A DNA stretch of 64,000 nt from Albula goreensis (Eukaryota; Chordata; Actinopteri; Albuliformes; Albulidae): the NCBI GenBank assembly GCA_022829145.1, contig CM040758.1, positions 22,500,575-22,564,574 on the forward strand. Reading direction: 5' to 3'. Within the stretch, counting starts at the first letter, position 1, and every line of letters starts with the position of its first letter. This document shows, piece after piece, positions 1-11,717 of this stretch. A program made the translations under genes and the position numbers. The notes beneath the pieces are model-generated. The model did no database searches. It saw nothing but the letters and a program-made list of their open reading frames with translations, and was not told where the DNA came from.

Positions 1-3000
1 CTATTAATAAATAATTGGAAATTGTTTGGAGTTTGTTGAAATTTGACCTTTCATACTCATTTTTAGTGCATCACACTGTGTGTATTCTGCCACCCTCTGA
101 CAAGGCCTGACATGATATTTACCTGTTTAAAGTAAGAGCCTTTTTACTTTCAGTGTCAAAGTTTTACAGTTTTTTAACAGGGCTTTGTTCTTCTCAGAAA
201 TGCAGATTAATCTAATTATTGTCCTCCAAGATCACACAGATGTTTCCAGACACTTTTTTACACCTGAGAACAAAAAATAAATGCACCTGTGATTAATGAG
301 AAAGTACATTTTATTAACTATTATTGTGCACTGTGGTATTTTTGGCAGTGTTAGGAAAATTATGTGTTTTTTACTTCCCCTTATTTTGCCCAGATCAACA
401 GGGTCCTTAATGATTTCTTGGAAACTACTGCAGAGAGTAATTAACAAATGACACCTTCATCCAATGATATAAGGCAGCCGCTTCAAGAATCATTTGGATC
501 ACAGTGTTCCTCTCATTAAACGGGGAATGAACAGCATTAGCAAACTGCTGATCCGTCTAATTCCTTCCCCTTACAAAGAGCATTGCTAATGAATGATTAA
601 TTATGTAAATTTTCAGGCATTAAAGCGTGGCTCTTCGCAGTGGTCTCATGAGGTTCCGGGCTGTTGTCGCCGATTCCTCACCTTACGCCAGACCCAGTTC
701 ATCACCTCGATATTTCGCTGAACATCGACGTGCTCAGTTTTAAGCCTAATGACAAATCCATGCCCTCTAAAAAGTCTGTTTCCTTGCTAACTACTTTCAA
801 ATGCACAAATTTACAATAACCCCTGTAGCGCAAAGCCCAAATGATGGAGCCACATGACAAAAAAAAACCCCAAAAAACTTATTCTAGAATATGACTTTGA
901 TTACCAGCACCCATGAGCCTGGAGGGTACTCTTATGAAACAATCAGGGACAAAGACAGCCCTGGAGTTTGGTGACCCGTAAAAGAGAAAGGGCCTCTGTG
1001 TTTGGTTAGAGTGAAAGCTCAATTAATCAGTGACCTTGAGGAGGCTGCCAATACATCACACAGAATGGCCAAATACTATTTCCAGGCTGCGCTTCACCGC
1101 AGTGGTCATTCGAGGGACAGCATCACTAAAACTGCTCGTGGCTAAAAGGCATGTTTAATCTATATATTCTTGCTATAATTAGCCGCAACAAATCATTTGT
1201 GCGGCTATGAACTGAGCAGACCATTGGTGGCAGCAGTATAATCAGTGCTGTGGAAAACCCTGCGGCCGGTTGATGAAAATAATATATGAAATGAGGCAAT
1301 TGCTTGTGGTGAGGGTATGCATTTCAAACTTATTAGTGATGAAAAGGAACATATGGCAACCGAAAAACCTTCCTGTCTGTGACCTCTCGATATCTGCCAG
1401 CATCGTAAATAACCACAGAGCCGGCCACGGCTACTGCTAAGCTGTCCATGTTAATTTAGTCTGTGGTAGTCGAAACGGGTGTATCAGGTGACATAGGCGC
1501 ATGTGCGGCTCTGGATTCGGGGGAAAAAGAGCAACCATGGGTTCTCCTCGGTCAGCTCCACACAGGCCAGCCAGCTCAAAAGAGTCCCTTTGTTAATGCT
1601 TGTGATACGGCCATGAACATGCTAGAGTGCTTCGCTTTTGTAACGGTGCCCATGCAGCCATTTCTCAGTACCTCAGGTTTCCACACCATGAGCAATGGAA
1701 GCTAGCTTTTCTGCCTGTTGGTTAACAAAGGGGAGATCAGGCAGGCCAAGTTATTCACTAAACTATATCCTCAGTAAGTGGTTGACTTGGGCAACATTTC
1801 AAAGCACCTCCATCACATTAACCTCCATCTAGCAGGCCTATGAATTCGCGTGTGTGCGAATACCTCCCAAACTCAGCAGGGGAACGGATAAAGGCAGCCA
1901 AAGTGACTGGCGTGGGCGATCTGAGAACAGTGATATTATCTGCCTGTCTGTAGTAGCCACAGGGCTCTCTCAGGAGATGTGGCTGTCATCTGACTCCATG
2001 TATTTTTGGTGCGGCAGTAAAATAAATGGGATTTGTCAGCCTGACGAGTGTTACCCTCAGGTCTAAAATAGCCAGGATCACACACACTGGAGTGACATGA
2101 GACTATTTATTGCCAATAGCGGTAGATTAACGCAGGACTCACAAGGCACTTTGGTGGCAATGCAACGGTTGTCAGAAACAAGTTCATACAGTCATGCCAA
2201 ACAGCCAAAAAATGCTAAAATCTCATGGTGAAGTCCCTCTCGCAAAAAGTTTCTAAACACTATGGACTGAATGCACTTTAAATACTTGTTGATTTACAGT
2301 GGTGAATGTTTGAGATGTTGCATATTCCAATAATAGCATAATGCATCTGCTTGTACTGACCTCACCGCATTCTCATATACAGTATGATGTGTAGTATCTA
2401 TTTTTATGGCACAATAAGCTTGTTGTTACGTTTCAATGTCCATCAGCGCTAGCACATTTAAAGACACCTTATATGTATACATATCTTAGTTACATCTGAC
2501 AAACAGCAAAACAAAACAACAAAAAAATAATAATTAACAGCTTCACACAGATTCATGTGGATTCATAAACATGAAAATAAATCAGTAATACAATGTATTA
2601 TTCTCACATGTCAGCAGGATTCAGGCACTTTTGTACTTTTATTTACTTTATTTACAAGAGCTCATCGAGGGCTGCTCGGTCCGACTGCACTGAAATGTAA
2701 CCATAATACTGTGATAAAGTGATGAATATCAATATGTCTACTTTATTTTTTTTAATGAATACAATGCCTAATTCAGACCTGTGCTTAAGTGCTTTTTTTC
2801 ACGTAGCTTATCATTGCGAGAATGGGAGACTTATGCGGAAAATGCATTTAAGCGCAGGTCTGAATTTGGCCCACTATGCATTTTTCGTACAATTCATTTC
2901 AGCAACCACTTTTTAGAACTTGTGAAAATTAAGGCCTTAAATGTATTAGGGATAAACTACAGTGCAGTTCAGCTGAATCAAGGCCCTGATGTTTTTGATT

Positions 3001-3306
3001 ATTATCATTATTATATGTTTTGTGTAATTTAGAAGTGGTAATTTACTGATGGTAAAATTTTGACACGGTGACGGCAGAAGTGAGGGTGGAAAGTGTGGCA
3101 GCCCTCCCCTGGCTGTGGGATTCATCTGTCCGCTCGTGTGCATATCAACAATGGCGTGCCTCTGCTCGCCACGGCGTCACAGCGAGGGGGCCGCATGGTG
3201 TGAGGTGACACATTTCGCGTGAGCCGTCTGTCTGGTCGAATCAATCTCGCCCTGTCAGGTCAGCAGCAGTGGCGTAGTTGGGGTGGGGTGGGGGGAGGGT
3301 GCTGGC
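1..3306. other. 3' flank and 3'UTR of myoz2
   Basis: No exon could be supported on either strand. The myoz2 3'UTR must occupy the right end. The nearest clear AATAAA on the minus strand is at about 2742 (plus-strand TTTATT), with others near 2640, so a 3'UTR of roughly 560-670 nt is possible. 470-660 is an AT-rich stretch with several TAAT cores. Next along the chromosome in other vertebrates is USP53, not reached here. Confidence 0.5.
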
Positions 3307-3532
3307 TCAGAGGTCGTCGGACTCTGGGACCTCCACTGGCTCCAGGCTCACGGTGGGGAGGACGAGGGGGCTGCCGTCCGATATCCAGCCCTGGGCCATC
3401 CTGTTGAAGGAGGGCCGCTTGGCCGCGGGGTCCTGGAGCTCAGGGTACTTGGGGGGATTCAGGTCCAGCTCGGGAAGCTTGAATGTGATGCCCTTAGGGG
3501 CCTTCTCAAAGCCACCAAACGGAGTGGCAACC
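3307..3532 (-). CDS. myoz2: myoz2 coding exon 5 (C-terminal)
   Basis: Residues 186-260 and TGA at 3309-3307. Starts [11 protein letters not shown] and ends in the VPESDDL PDZ-binding tail. The acceptor is GTATTCCCAG. A C-rich tract on the sense strand follows the stop within about 10 nt. Confidence 0.95.
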
Positions 3533-6510
3533 CTGGGAATACAGAGATGACAATGAGAATAACTTTTATAAGCCTCCACTGGTAATCTTCCACTGCTGAC
3601 CACTAATGCATGGAATTGTATGTGTTTTTGAGAATTATGGCATGCTAAATGTGGTCGGTCAGTCTTGGGTCAGTCACAATCCATTGGTGTTATTTTAGCC
3701 TTTGACTCTGCATGCTGTTGTTATCATTACTGTTCTAGCCAACTAAGATGTTATTTCGATAACAAAATGTTTATTTACGCGATGTTTGGCTATGCCATGC
3801 ATTTACGACTTCGGCCTAAAAATAACTTAGCACGTTTAGCACGTCCAACTAAGCATCCTCCATACCAGTTAAACAGATTCTCCGAAAAACACCATGTTAA
3901 TTTCAGGTATCAGTTAGACGCACATATGAAATGAAAAGCCTTGGTTCTGTCCTACCTGTTAAAACTCCTGTAGTCTGGGCCTTCGGCCCGGGGCTCCGGG
4001 ACGGGCATCCTCAGGTTCAGTGTCTCTGCCAGGGCGGGGTCGTTAATGATGGCCTGCTCCCAGGGGGAGTGGTAGGATTTGGGGACAGCTGTGGTGTTAA
4101 ACTTCTCTGGGGGGACATCCTTCAGTGGCCCTCCATAACCTGAAAGCCACAACATTCCGCCATGACTACAAACCCAAACTCAGACCATTCGACCATGACT
4201 ACAAACCCCAACATGCAACTGCATTCAGACCATGAGTGTGCTCTTGCGTTTATGGGGAAAGGCTTATAGCTGGAGCACTGCAGGTATTAATTCAACATTG
4301 CCGTTGAATACTTCAACAAAATGTCTGTCGATGAATTGGGTATATATTCATACTCTGTATATATGAATAAGACAACAAATGTGTGAGGAAGGTTTCTGCT
4401 ATGCTGTATAAATATGTTGAACATGGGGCTTTTACCAGTGCTGCAGAGGGAGTCATGAAGACCATAGCTAATATCAGGAAATGGAATAGGAAAAAAAGAT
4501 CTTCGAAGTCAATGGCCAATGAAATTGCGGTTTGGTAAAATATGGACATAATTTAGGGCCCATTTTAAAGATTGTATTTCATTCCTAAACGTCTAACCTG
4601 CTAGATGGCACGGTCTGTTTTATGAGTGTATCACGTTTACAGAAAAGGTGTAAACTGCAATCTGACCCAGAGGGGGCTATTTGTGTTTTCCCCACTAACG
4701 CTCAATATGCCATGATGAGTTTACTTCAGCAGCATTCTGCTTCCTGCTCATATTTATGGGGCTCGTATTATAGGAATGTGTTGTGACTGCAGTGCCCCAG
4801 GAAATGCTGATGTTCCATGAAACAATGAGAAGATTCCATTGCGAGTGAAAGAGGGCATTTAAGGAATTATGTTGGAAACAGCCGTCAGTGAATAGAGAGA
4901 TAAATATATACATTCCTGGCATTCTATTTGGTCCACCTTAAGAGAGAAAAATAACTACATTTTTAACATCAAACAGGTGCACCCCATTTAGATAAGTCAT
5001 TATAAAGGAGAGATAATGAGGAGAGCAGGAAATGGTCAGGTCTTCCTCAGAAGTTGTGATGTTTTATCATTATTCTCCTGTGTTCCTGTTTCTAGATTAT
5101 TCCATCGCTTGACACATTGGGACCCATTATCGTAGAAACAAGGCAAGAACTAGTGGTGCTGGCTGATAATGAACTCTAATGTAGCTTGAGCTTGAGGAAG
5201 TGCGATGAGGAATATCTAATGCTCTCTGAGTTTTTGAGTGCTCCGTAATTACCGTACAGCGTCCCAGGCGGTGGTAAGCCATGAGATAGCGCAGCGCGCT
5301 CGCTCGCACGCAAAAGCCATGTTTATCGCCTGAAGTGTGATGGAAGGATGGCCTTGTTGACAGTGGATGGCTCAGAGCTGTGGCCTATTGGGTTAAGGGG
5401 GCCCAAGCTGCGATGTGGGGCTGATGACTTTACTGAGGGCGCAAGACTGTCAAAGCAGGAAATGCCAGGCATGCCATAAACCGAGAGACGTCAAGTGTCA
5501 CATGACCTGGCCCACTGCAGCTAAGTACATGTGGCCATGCTACCCATTAAACCTTAACATTCACTTAAGGAAAGTTTTATTGTGTTTAAAAAATCATCTC
5601 TGTCTACTGTTACTCTTCAAGTAATTTTGAACTTTTGAGGTGTAATGGCTGCTGGAAAATATATAGTAGGCAGTTAAAAAAAAAAAAAAAAACAACCCAA
5701 CCAGGTACATGAACTGGAATAAAAACAGGAATCAGATAGCTTATTCATGAACACTGACTCACAACTTGTTAAAACAGAATTAAAAGCTGAACACATGCAG
5801 AACTTAAAGCTTTCCAGCAGATAGGTCAGATTCTCTCAGCCCCACCTCTGTCCTGAGGGGTGAGTCTCACCTACCTGGGGCGATGGAGTCTGGATTTGCG
5901 GGGTTTCTTGGGTCAGGAGTGTTTGGAGGTGTTTTGGCATCCACACCGTTTCCCTCACCCTTCTCTGCAGTTCCGTTGTTCTGAACTTGCACATCATTCT
6001 GAGAAGTAAAATAATACAACAAATTTCAATAGAACCATATTTCCTCATGCAAAAGTTGTTCCTTATTATTATTATGGAGGGGGGTAGCTCTGGTCTTACA
6101 TGCCCTCAGTTTGTTCCTCAGTACAGCTGTTGTTAGATACATCTCCAACCACAATCATTTCACATTCTTGATTATGAATTTCTTGAACATTTGTCTGTCC
6201 TTCGATCTCACTCTTTCACCCGCATCACACAAGGAAAGTTTCATGGCGCTGTTTTGTAGACCATTTAACCCAGTAACCTGATCCTCAAGTAACATGTGGG
6301 CAAGAAACTGAAATCACCTTACACTTGCAAATGGAAGAAGCAAGCCTCACTATTAAACGTATCCACACATGGATAATTAGACTGAAAGCCTAGATGACAG
6401 AGTCATAATCTGAGCCACTCAAAGTCCCTCATGTTTATTTGACTTAAAGGTGTGATGTAAGGGGATCAGCTCAGGCCAGCCTGTCCATCTAAACATTCAG
6501 TGTTCAGAGA

Positions 6511-6555
<45 letters not shown>

Positions 6556-9412
6556 GTCTGTCTGTCTGTCTGTCTGTCAACTTTAAAGGTAGACCTGCAA
6601 GGTCAGACATGCCCAAAACTAACAATATTGACAGGTAAATATGTCCCCCAAAAGTCTAATCTGACAGTATATAAATGTATTTTTTGAAAATACAGTTTTC
6701 ATTTTATTAACTTCTTGATCTTGTAAGAATGAAAACAATGACAAAATGTACTCAGCAACATTATGTGTTGCCACCAGGGAAACTAAACTTGGAGACTGAA
6801 ATCATTAGCGAAGATTACCAAAGAAAGCAACTATACAACCAACTACCAGCTACATGCTATCTGGGTTAGCTTATTTTCAAACATGATTGTCTAAATTTTG
6901 GGTGTGTGTTGAAAACTGGTAAATGACAGTTGGTTAGACACAGGAATGGGCAACAACGTGAACTGAAATAATTGCAAACACTTATGAAACTATAAATGTA
7001 ACAAACAATTCAAAATGGGATAATTTGAATGGAAGTGAATGGAGCAATTTCATTGTGTTCCCCTTTATAATCATAAGGGGACTGAGGTGTTCTCTGGCAT
7101 ATTTTTGGCAAGTTATGGAGATTATTCTTTTGTGTTATATTAAGGTGGAAGTTTGAAATAGAAGAGATTACTAAGGATGCTCTCATGTGCATGTATACCT
7201 TTACAATCAGTTGCCGTTACCTCATACGGTACCTTATTGTGATAATTACCGAATACATGTAATACTCTACGTGCAAAAGCTGGGTGTCTCGCATAGAAAA
7301 GTTGTGTCCATTTCATTAGTGAGAAAACCATACATCGGACCAACAGGTATGGACAGAATGGCCAACTTCTCATTGCTTTCCAGGGGATAGACTTATCATT
7401 TAAAACGCTTAAACTCAGTTTAAAATTACACAGTTTATAAACTGAAGGATTATATCGACACTATAAACAACAAAGCGTTATTCTGATATCGCAGTGTGAC
7501 ATTCTTGTGGAAGGAACCGTAGAGGTCTTCACAGGAAATAGTTCCTCGATCTTATAATTGCATAATAATATTATGCAAGTTATGGCATGTTAAGGTCTAG
7601 ATTTTATGTGAACTAAGAATTTTGGATTGTTTATTATTATACTTTGAACAAATATAAAGAAATCGGTTGTCAAAATAGAACTGCAAAGAAAGAAACAAGA
7701 GCTGCAATGGAGAATTTTCACACAGACAAGACAATTAAAACTGAGGCATGTCCATTTGTCATCTGAGTAAATGCATTTTTTGACAAGCAACTTTTTGCAG
7801 GATGTCACCATTACTGTCACAGGCTTGTCATAGGAATACATTTAAGTTTAATGTGTTCAATATTTAGCCGTTAAATCCTGCAATGACAGGCTGCAGTCAC
7901 CCAGTAATCTTTTGTGAGAGAGAGTAACATCATCCAATGAGTTAATCAGAGCACAGGCATGTCAGCAAACACTGATAAAAAAGAAGTAACCCTTGACCAA
8001 AGATGCTTGGCATCTGCTTATGGGACATGGGCACCAGGGATAAGCAATGATCCAAGATCAGCTTACCCACTCTCAAACCTATACCCTACAGTACACAGTA
8101 TAAACTTAAAACTTCAAACTCAGCCTAACACTTTGGGCTGTCTGCTCAGACTGTTTGACTAGAAACTTCACAGAACACGGGACTCTCTAAAACTTTGGAG
8201 TGACACCTCGTTGAAATGCATTTCCCATAAGTCTTTGAGCAGAAGCTGTCATTCACCGCGAAAAAGTTCAGACTTCACTCACGCTCAGCTGCAGGTTGGC
8301 TTCATTCTGTATGCTTTCGAAGGTGTACTTTTCCGACCTCCTCTGGCGCATCTTGAAGAGCCGGGACCCCCTGTTGGAGAGCAGCGAAAGCTCCTCCAGC
8401 ATGATGTCTTTTGGGGTAGACAGTTTCTTTCCGAGATCCATGGTGTCGCCTTGAGGAGAGAGATAGAGAGCAGAGCTGCGTTTTACACGGCTAGAATAAA
8501 ATAAGAAAACAAAAGATCTCTGGCCTCTTGATGCTGCTGGTGTGAAGCAGCATGTGGTGGAATCCCTGACCTTATCTGTTCTGTGTTGTGTTGCAGTGTT
8601 CAAAACACTCCCTTCCCGCGTTCCCCAGGAGAAAGCTTAAAGTAGCGCAAGTATCTTATTTCCTTTGAAAGCGAATCAGGATCTCAGCTGTGGCTGATGA
8701 TATGTTTCCTCAAAACAAACAGCAGAGAAAGTTTCTCACAACTAAACTCCAGCTGGTGCATACAGATCGCCTTTACTTCCTTTTCGGCTTCTACATTTTA
8801 AAGTACAATATGGTTTTAAACACACAGAGGAGTAATAGTAGCCATGGCAGATTTGTCCCTATCACCTCTGAAATTCAGTTTCTAAAAGCATACAAGGAGA
8901 AGGGTCATGATATTCCAACAAGCAGTCATCACCAGGGTATTAGTCAGACAAATTGTTTGGACTGTAATGATTTTGTATAATCTATCGGTGCTGTGAAGAC
9001 CAGACTCATCACTTGCATGCATATTCTTTGTAATGTGAGATTTGGTTGGCAGGGTGCTTTGTATTTACATATGAGTGGGTGTGATATAGAATATTTTCAT
9101 CTCTAAATCTGTATCTCCTCTATGCCTTTATTGCAGGTTCCAATAAAGTGATTCTTATGGAGATGTCATTGCCCAATCAAAAGCTGAAAGGATATCCAGG
9201 CGGAATGTTCCTCAGCTGTTTTGGATCTTCATGTCTCCCCATTGGCCATGCAGTTGTTCCCACCAGAAATAGATGCTTCAAAAGGACAACTACAAAAGGA
9301 TTAGTCACCATCGGCAGTGAAGCATCCCATTAACTTATTTATGGCAAGCAAGAGAGCTGCAATGACATCCTGAACCCCTGCACGGCCGATTAGCATGTGT
9401 CCCTCAAAGCGA

Positions 9413-9460
<48 letters not shown>

Positions 9461-9605
9461 TGTGCGTGAGGGAGTGGATGGGCACAGGCATCACAGTGCT
9501 GCCAACACTTGGCCGTTTCATACCATTAGAACCCTGGACCTCACGACAGATAGCCGCTGCCTGCATCTTCCTCTCTTTGGTTGACAAGGTGCTGAATAGC
9601 GACAT
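3307..9605 (-). CDS. myoz2: myozenin-2 (calsarcin-1), complete five-exon coding region
   Basis: Sarcomeric Z-disc protein. The family binds alpha-actinin, filamin, telethonin and calcineurin and damps calcineurin signalling in slow and cardiac muscle. Coding exons on the minus strand are 9605-9524, 8449-8283, 5998-5875, 4139-3956 and 3532-3307. They total 783 nt and give 260 residues plus TGA, against about 264 in human MYOZ2. All junctions are GT-AG and phase-matched. Recognised segments are the N-terminal [19 protein letters not shown], the LGKK...[14 protein letters not shown] block (about residues 33-53), TPPNTPDPR (about 106-114), [12 protein letters not shown] (about 134-145) and the C-terminal VPESDDL. 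The last fits the E[ST][DE][DE]L PDZ ligand known for this family. LFKMRQRRS and the VPES-acidic-DL end fit MYOZ2 better than MYOZ1. Introns 3533-3955 and 4140-5874 show nothing beyond short homopolymers. The assignment to MYOZ2 rests on residues recalled from the family plus the synpo2-sec24d neighbours; whether this is an a or b teleost duplicate cannot be told. Confidence 0.95.
3956..4139 (-). CDS. myoz2: myoz2 coding exon 4
   Basis: Residues 125-185. Contains [27 protein letters not shown] and PDYRSFNR. The acceptor is GGCTTTCAG and the donor AACAG|GTAGGA (phase 1 in, phase 2 out). Confidence 0.95.
5875..5998 (-). CDS. myoz2: myoz2 coding exon 3
   Basis: Residues 84-124. A low-complexity N/G/E stretch is followed by the conserved [20 protein letters not shown]. 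The acceptor is TACTTCTCAG and the donor CCAG|GTAGGT (phase 0 in, phase 1 out). Confidence 0.93.
6511..6578. repeat. compound (CTAT)n(CTGT)n microsatellite
   Basis: About eleven CTAT units are followed by about five CTGT units, within the 2.3-kb myoz2 intron between 5999 and 8282. The rest of that intron shows no exon. Confidence 0.97.
8283..8449 (-). CDS. myoz2: myoz2 coding exon 2
   Basis: Completes Gly28 and encodes residues 29-83, including [19 protein letters not shown] and [15 protein letters not shown], the most conserved myozenin block. The acceptor is CCTCAAG and the donor AGC|GTGAGT (phase 0). Confidence 0.95.
9416..9466. repeat. (GT)n microsatellite
   Basis: About 20 GT units with an interrupted GCGCGTGTGCGTG end, 58 bp inside the myoz2 intron after the donor of coding exon 1. 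Confidence 0.97.
9524..9605 (-). CDS. myoz2: myoz2 coding exon 1
   Basis: Residues 1-27 plus one base. The start ATG is 9605-9603 in a CACCATG context. The donor is AATG|GTATGA at 9523 (phase 1). A plausible acceptor (AATTCCCAG) just upstream puts the exon start near 9635, giving about 30 nt of 5'UTR here. The basic KERK and [10 protein letters not shown] match the MYOZ2 N-terminus in position. Confidence 0.88.
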
Positions 9606-11460
9606 GGTGGTGAAAGATGGTTGGGCAAGCTAATCCTGGGAATTGGAACACACAAAGCACACAGAATGCATGTTCCTTTTCTACGGACAAGGAAAAAAAA
9701 GAGAATAAAAAAAGGGAGCTAAAAAAGAGAAAACTTGTGCTGGAAATCATTTGAGGGGAGGATTTTGAAGCACGTTTAATGTTCACAGTTCCTGCTGGGA
9801 ACATTTGAGTTAGTTATTGGACTTCTTAAAAGGCCAGTAGCAGTGCTTCCCTTTTGATGCCTCTGCTGTGAATTCCACTTGTGTGCATTGAGAAGTCATG
9901 TGCTATAATGTGCACAGCATCACGTCTTTGGCTGTGAAAGTTAGACACTGTGGTTTAGTGGCCAGGGTTGCCAACCGCACTGAGGTAATTCTTTCCATTG
10001 GAAACACTAGCATGTCACACAATGCAACTTGCTTCAGGGCCACTGAAGCTGTGGCTTTGTCAGGCGTGCATGGCTATAGTCTTATCTAGCCCTAAAATAT
10101 CTAATTTCCACATTTGTTTAGTATTAGATTTGTATATTATCAAATGTTTCAAACTCAGACATGAATAAGGACTGTAATCCTCTCAGCAGTCAGGAGTGTA
10201 AGGGTTAAAAACTGTGAGGGGTGACACTTAACGCACGCTACCCCTACAGCCACCTCCCCCATGCCACCTGAAACCATACTGTCCAAAATCACCTGTCTCT
10301 CTGAGCAATGTCTGTTTCTATTGTGAGACGTTTCTTACATGGTTTTGTTTTATTTATATCAGAGGAATCACCCCTCATAGAAATCCAGTTCTGGTATGTC
10401 TTTCCAAACCTGTTATGCATAGTTGATGTAGTATTTTACTACATAGCCACTAATCAAAAATACACTCTGAATGAATTATCCAGCTCACATCCAAAAAGAC
10501 GTGATTGTTTGGCCTGGCATTCCTGAGATGGGAGGCACTCTAATAAGGGATTAAGGTTTGAAAAAAGAGAGGGAAATGAAAGGAAAAAGATGGAGTGATG
10601 GAAAGAAGAGCATTTGGGAAGAAGTGGGGAAGACGAAGTGCATTCCAGGGTTCCAAGCACAAAAACGATTGGAAAATCAGTAGATGCCCCCACATCAATA
10701 TGAAATATTAATGTGGAGCATCCCGAGAAGGGCTCAGGGCAACGCTTTTCACTGACCACCTAACTACTGAACTGAGGGAACAACACAGAGCTCCATACAC
10801 TACTACCGCAGTTAACCTCTAATCTGTCCTTCGCTTTGTTCCCTATGCCCAATGGGATTGACTTTGCCCTCCCTTGTTAACATTCCCAGTGGACAAATCC
10901 TGCAAATATCCACTACTGCTGTTCAGTCTGGGACAATTCTGCTTCCAGTATGTAGTCTTTTCCAGCTATTGGGAATTAACCCCTCCAACAAAACACCAGT
11001 TAGCTGATAGAGGGCAATGCACCAGTACTGACTACCAGCATTAACAGCACAAAAATGGTTCTGTAAACCAACAAAAAGTCCTCAGTTTAAAGAAAGTGAA
11101 GAAACAGACAATGAGAATTATCTTGCTTTTCAAATGCAAGTATGTTTGATCAAAATAATTACTAGACTAAAAAAAAGCCCGAAAATCCAAAGAGTTTGGA
11201 TTTTACCCATAATTTTCCAGATGGGGAAAGTAAATGTTTCAATGAACTTTTGAGAAGTCTCAGAGTTCATTGCAAGCACAGGATAGGCAAGTGCACAGCA
11301 GGTAAGGTGCGTATTAACCCAGAGGACACCAAGAGCAGCAGCGCGTTAAGAGGATCGTCCGCGATACGGTTAAAGCCAGCGTGATGACATGAGACGCCCG
11401 CGGAACGGAAGGGAGGCAGAGAGCTGAAAGCAGGCACACCTGGAGGGACGGGCCCCTTAC

Positions 11461-11640
11461 CTGCACGGACGTCCCTTCTCCCTCAGCTTCTGCGGGCAGC
11501 CTTGGAGGAAGCGAGGAGGATCTCAGGGGTCAACCTGGGTACTTGGATCTGCCTGGGTCTCCACACTCCCCCACACTGAGGCTTACCGGGGGGGGACTGT
11601 CACTGTGTCTGTTGTCACCGGTATGCAGCTTACATCAAGA
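11461..11640 (-). other. myoz2: putative non-coding first exon of myoz2
   Basis: On the minus strand a good donor, GTGCAG|GTAAGG, falls at 11461/11460. It lies about 180 nt downstream of a TATA-like MEF2 site (11643-11652). MYOZ2 genes in other vertebrates have a non-coding exon ahead of the ATG exon, and the acceptor before the ATG at 9605 needs such a partner. The 5' boundary given is a guess from the TATA-like element; cDNA is lacking. Confidence 0.5.
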
Positions 11641-11642
11641 GA

Positions 11643-11652
11643 CTAAATATAG
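11643..11652 (-). promoter_or_regulatory. MEF2 site / TATA-like element of myoz2 promoter
   Basis: CTATATTTAG on the minus strand is a perfect match to the MEF2 consensus CTA(A/T)4TAG and could also serve as a TATA element. Myozenin genes are expressed in striated muscle, where MEF2 acts. A CAGCTG E-box lies about 70 bp further upstream at 11719-11724. The functional role is inferred. Confidence 0.5.
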
Positions 11653-11669
11653 CACCCGCCATCCCACTA

Positions 11670-11670
<1 letters not shown>

Positions 11671-11712
<42 letters not shown>

Positions 11713-11717
11713 CTCTC
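11671..11717. repeat. (CA)n(CT)n microsatellite
   Basis: About 19 CA units followed by CT units. It lies immediately upstream (minus strand sense) of the myoz2 MEF2/TATA-like site, so length variants would change promoter spacing. Confidence 0.95.

Noticed and set aside
9930-9975. A-box-like TGGTTTAGTGG suggesting a tRNA gene
   Set aside because: Downstream sequence lacks a T-arm GGTTCGA and acceptor pairing.
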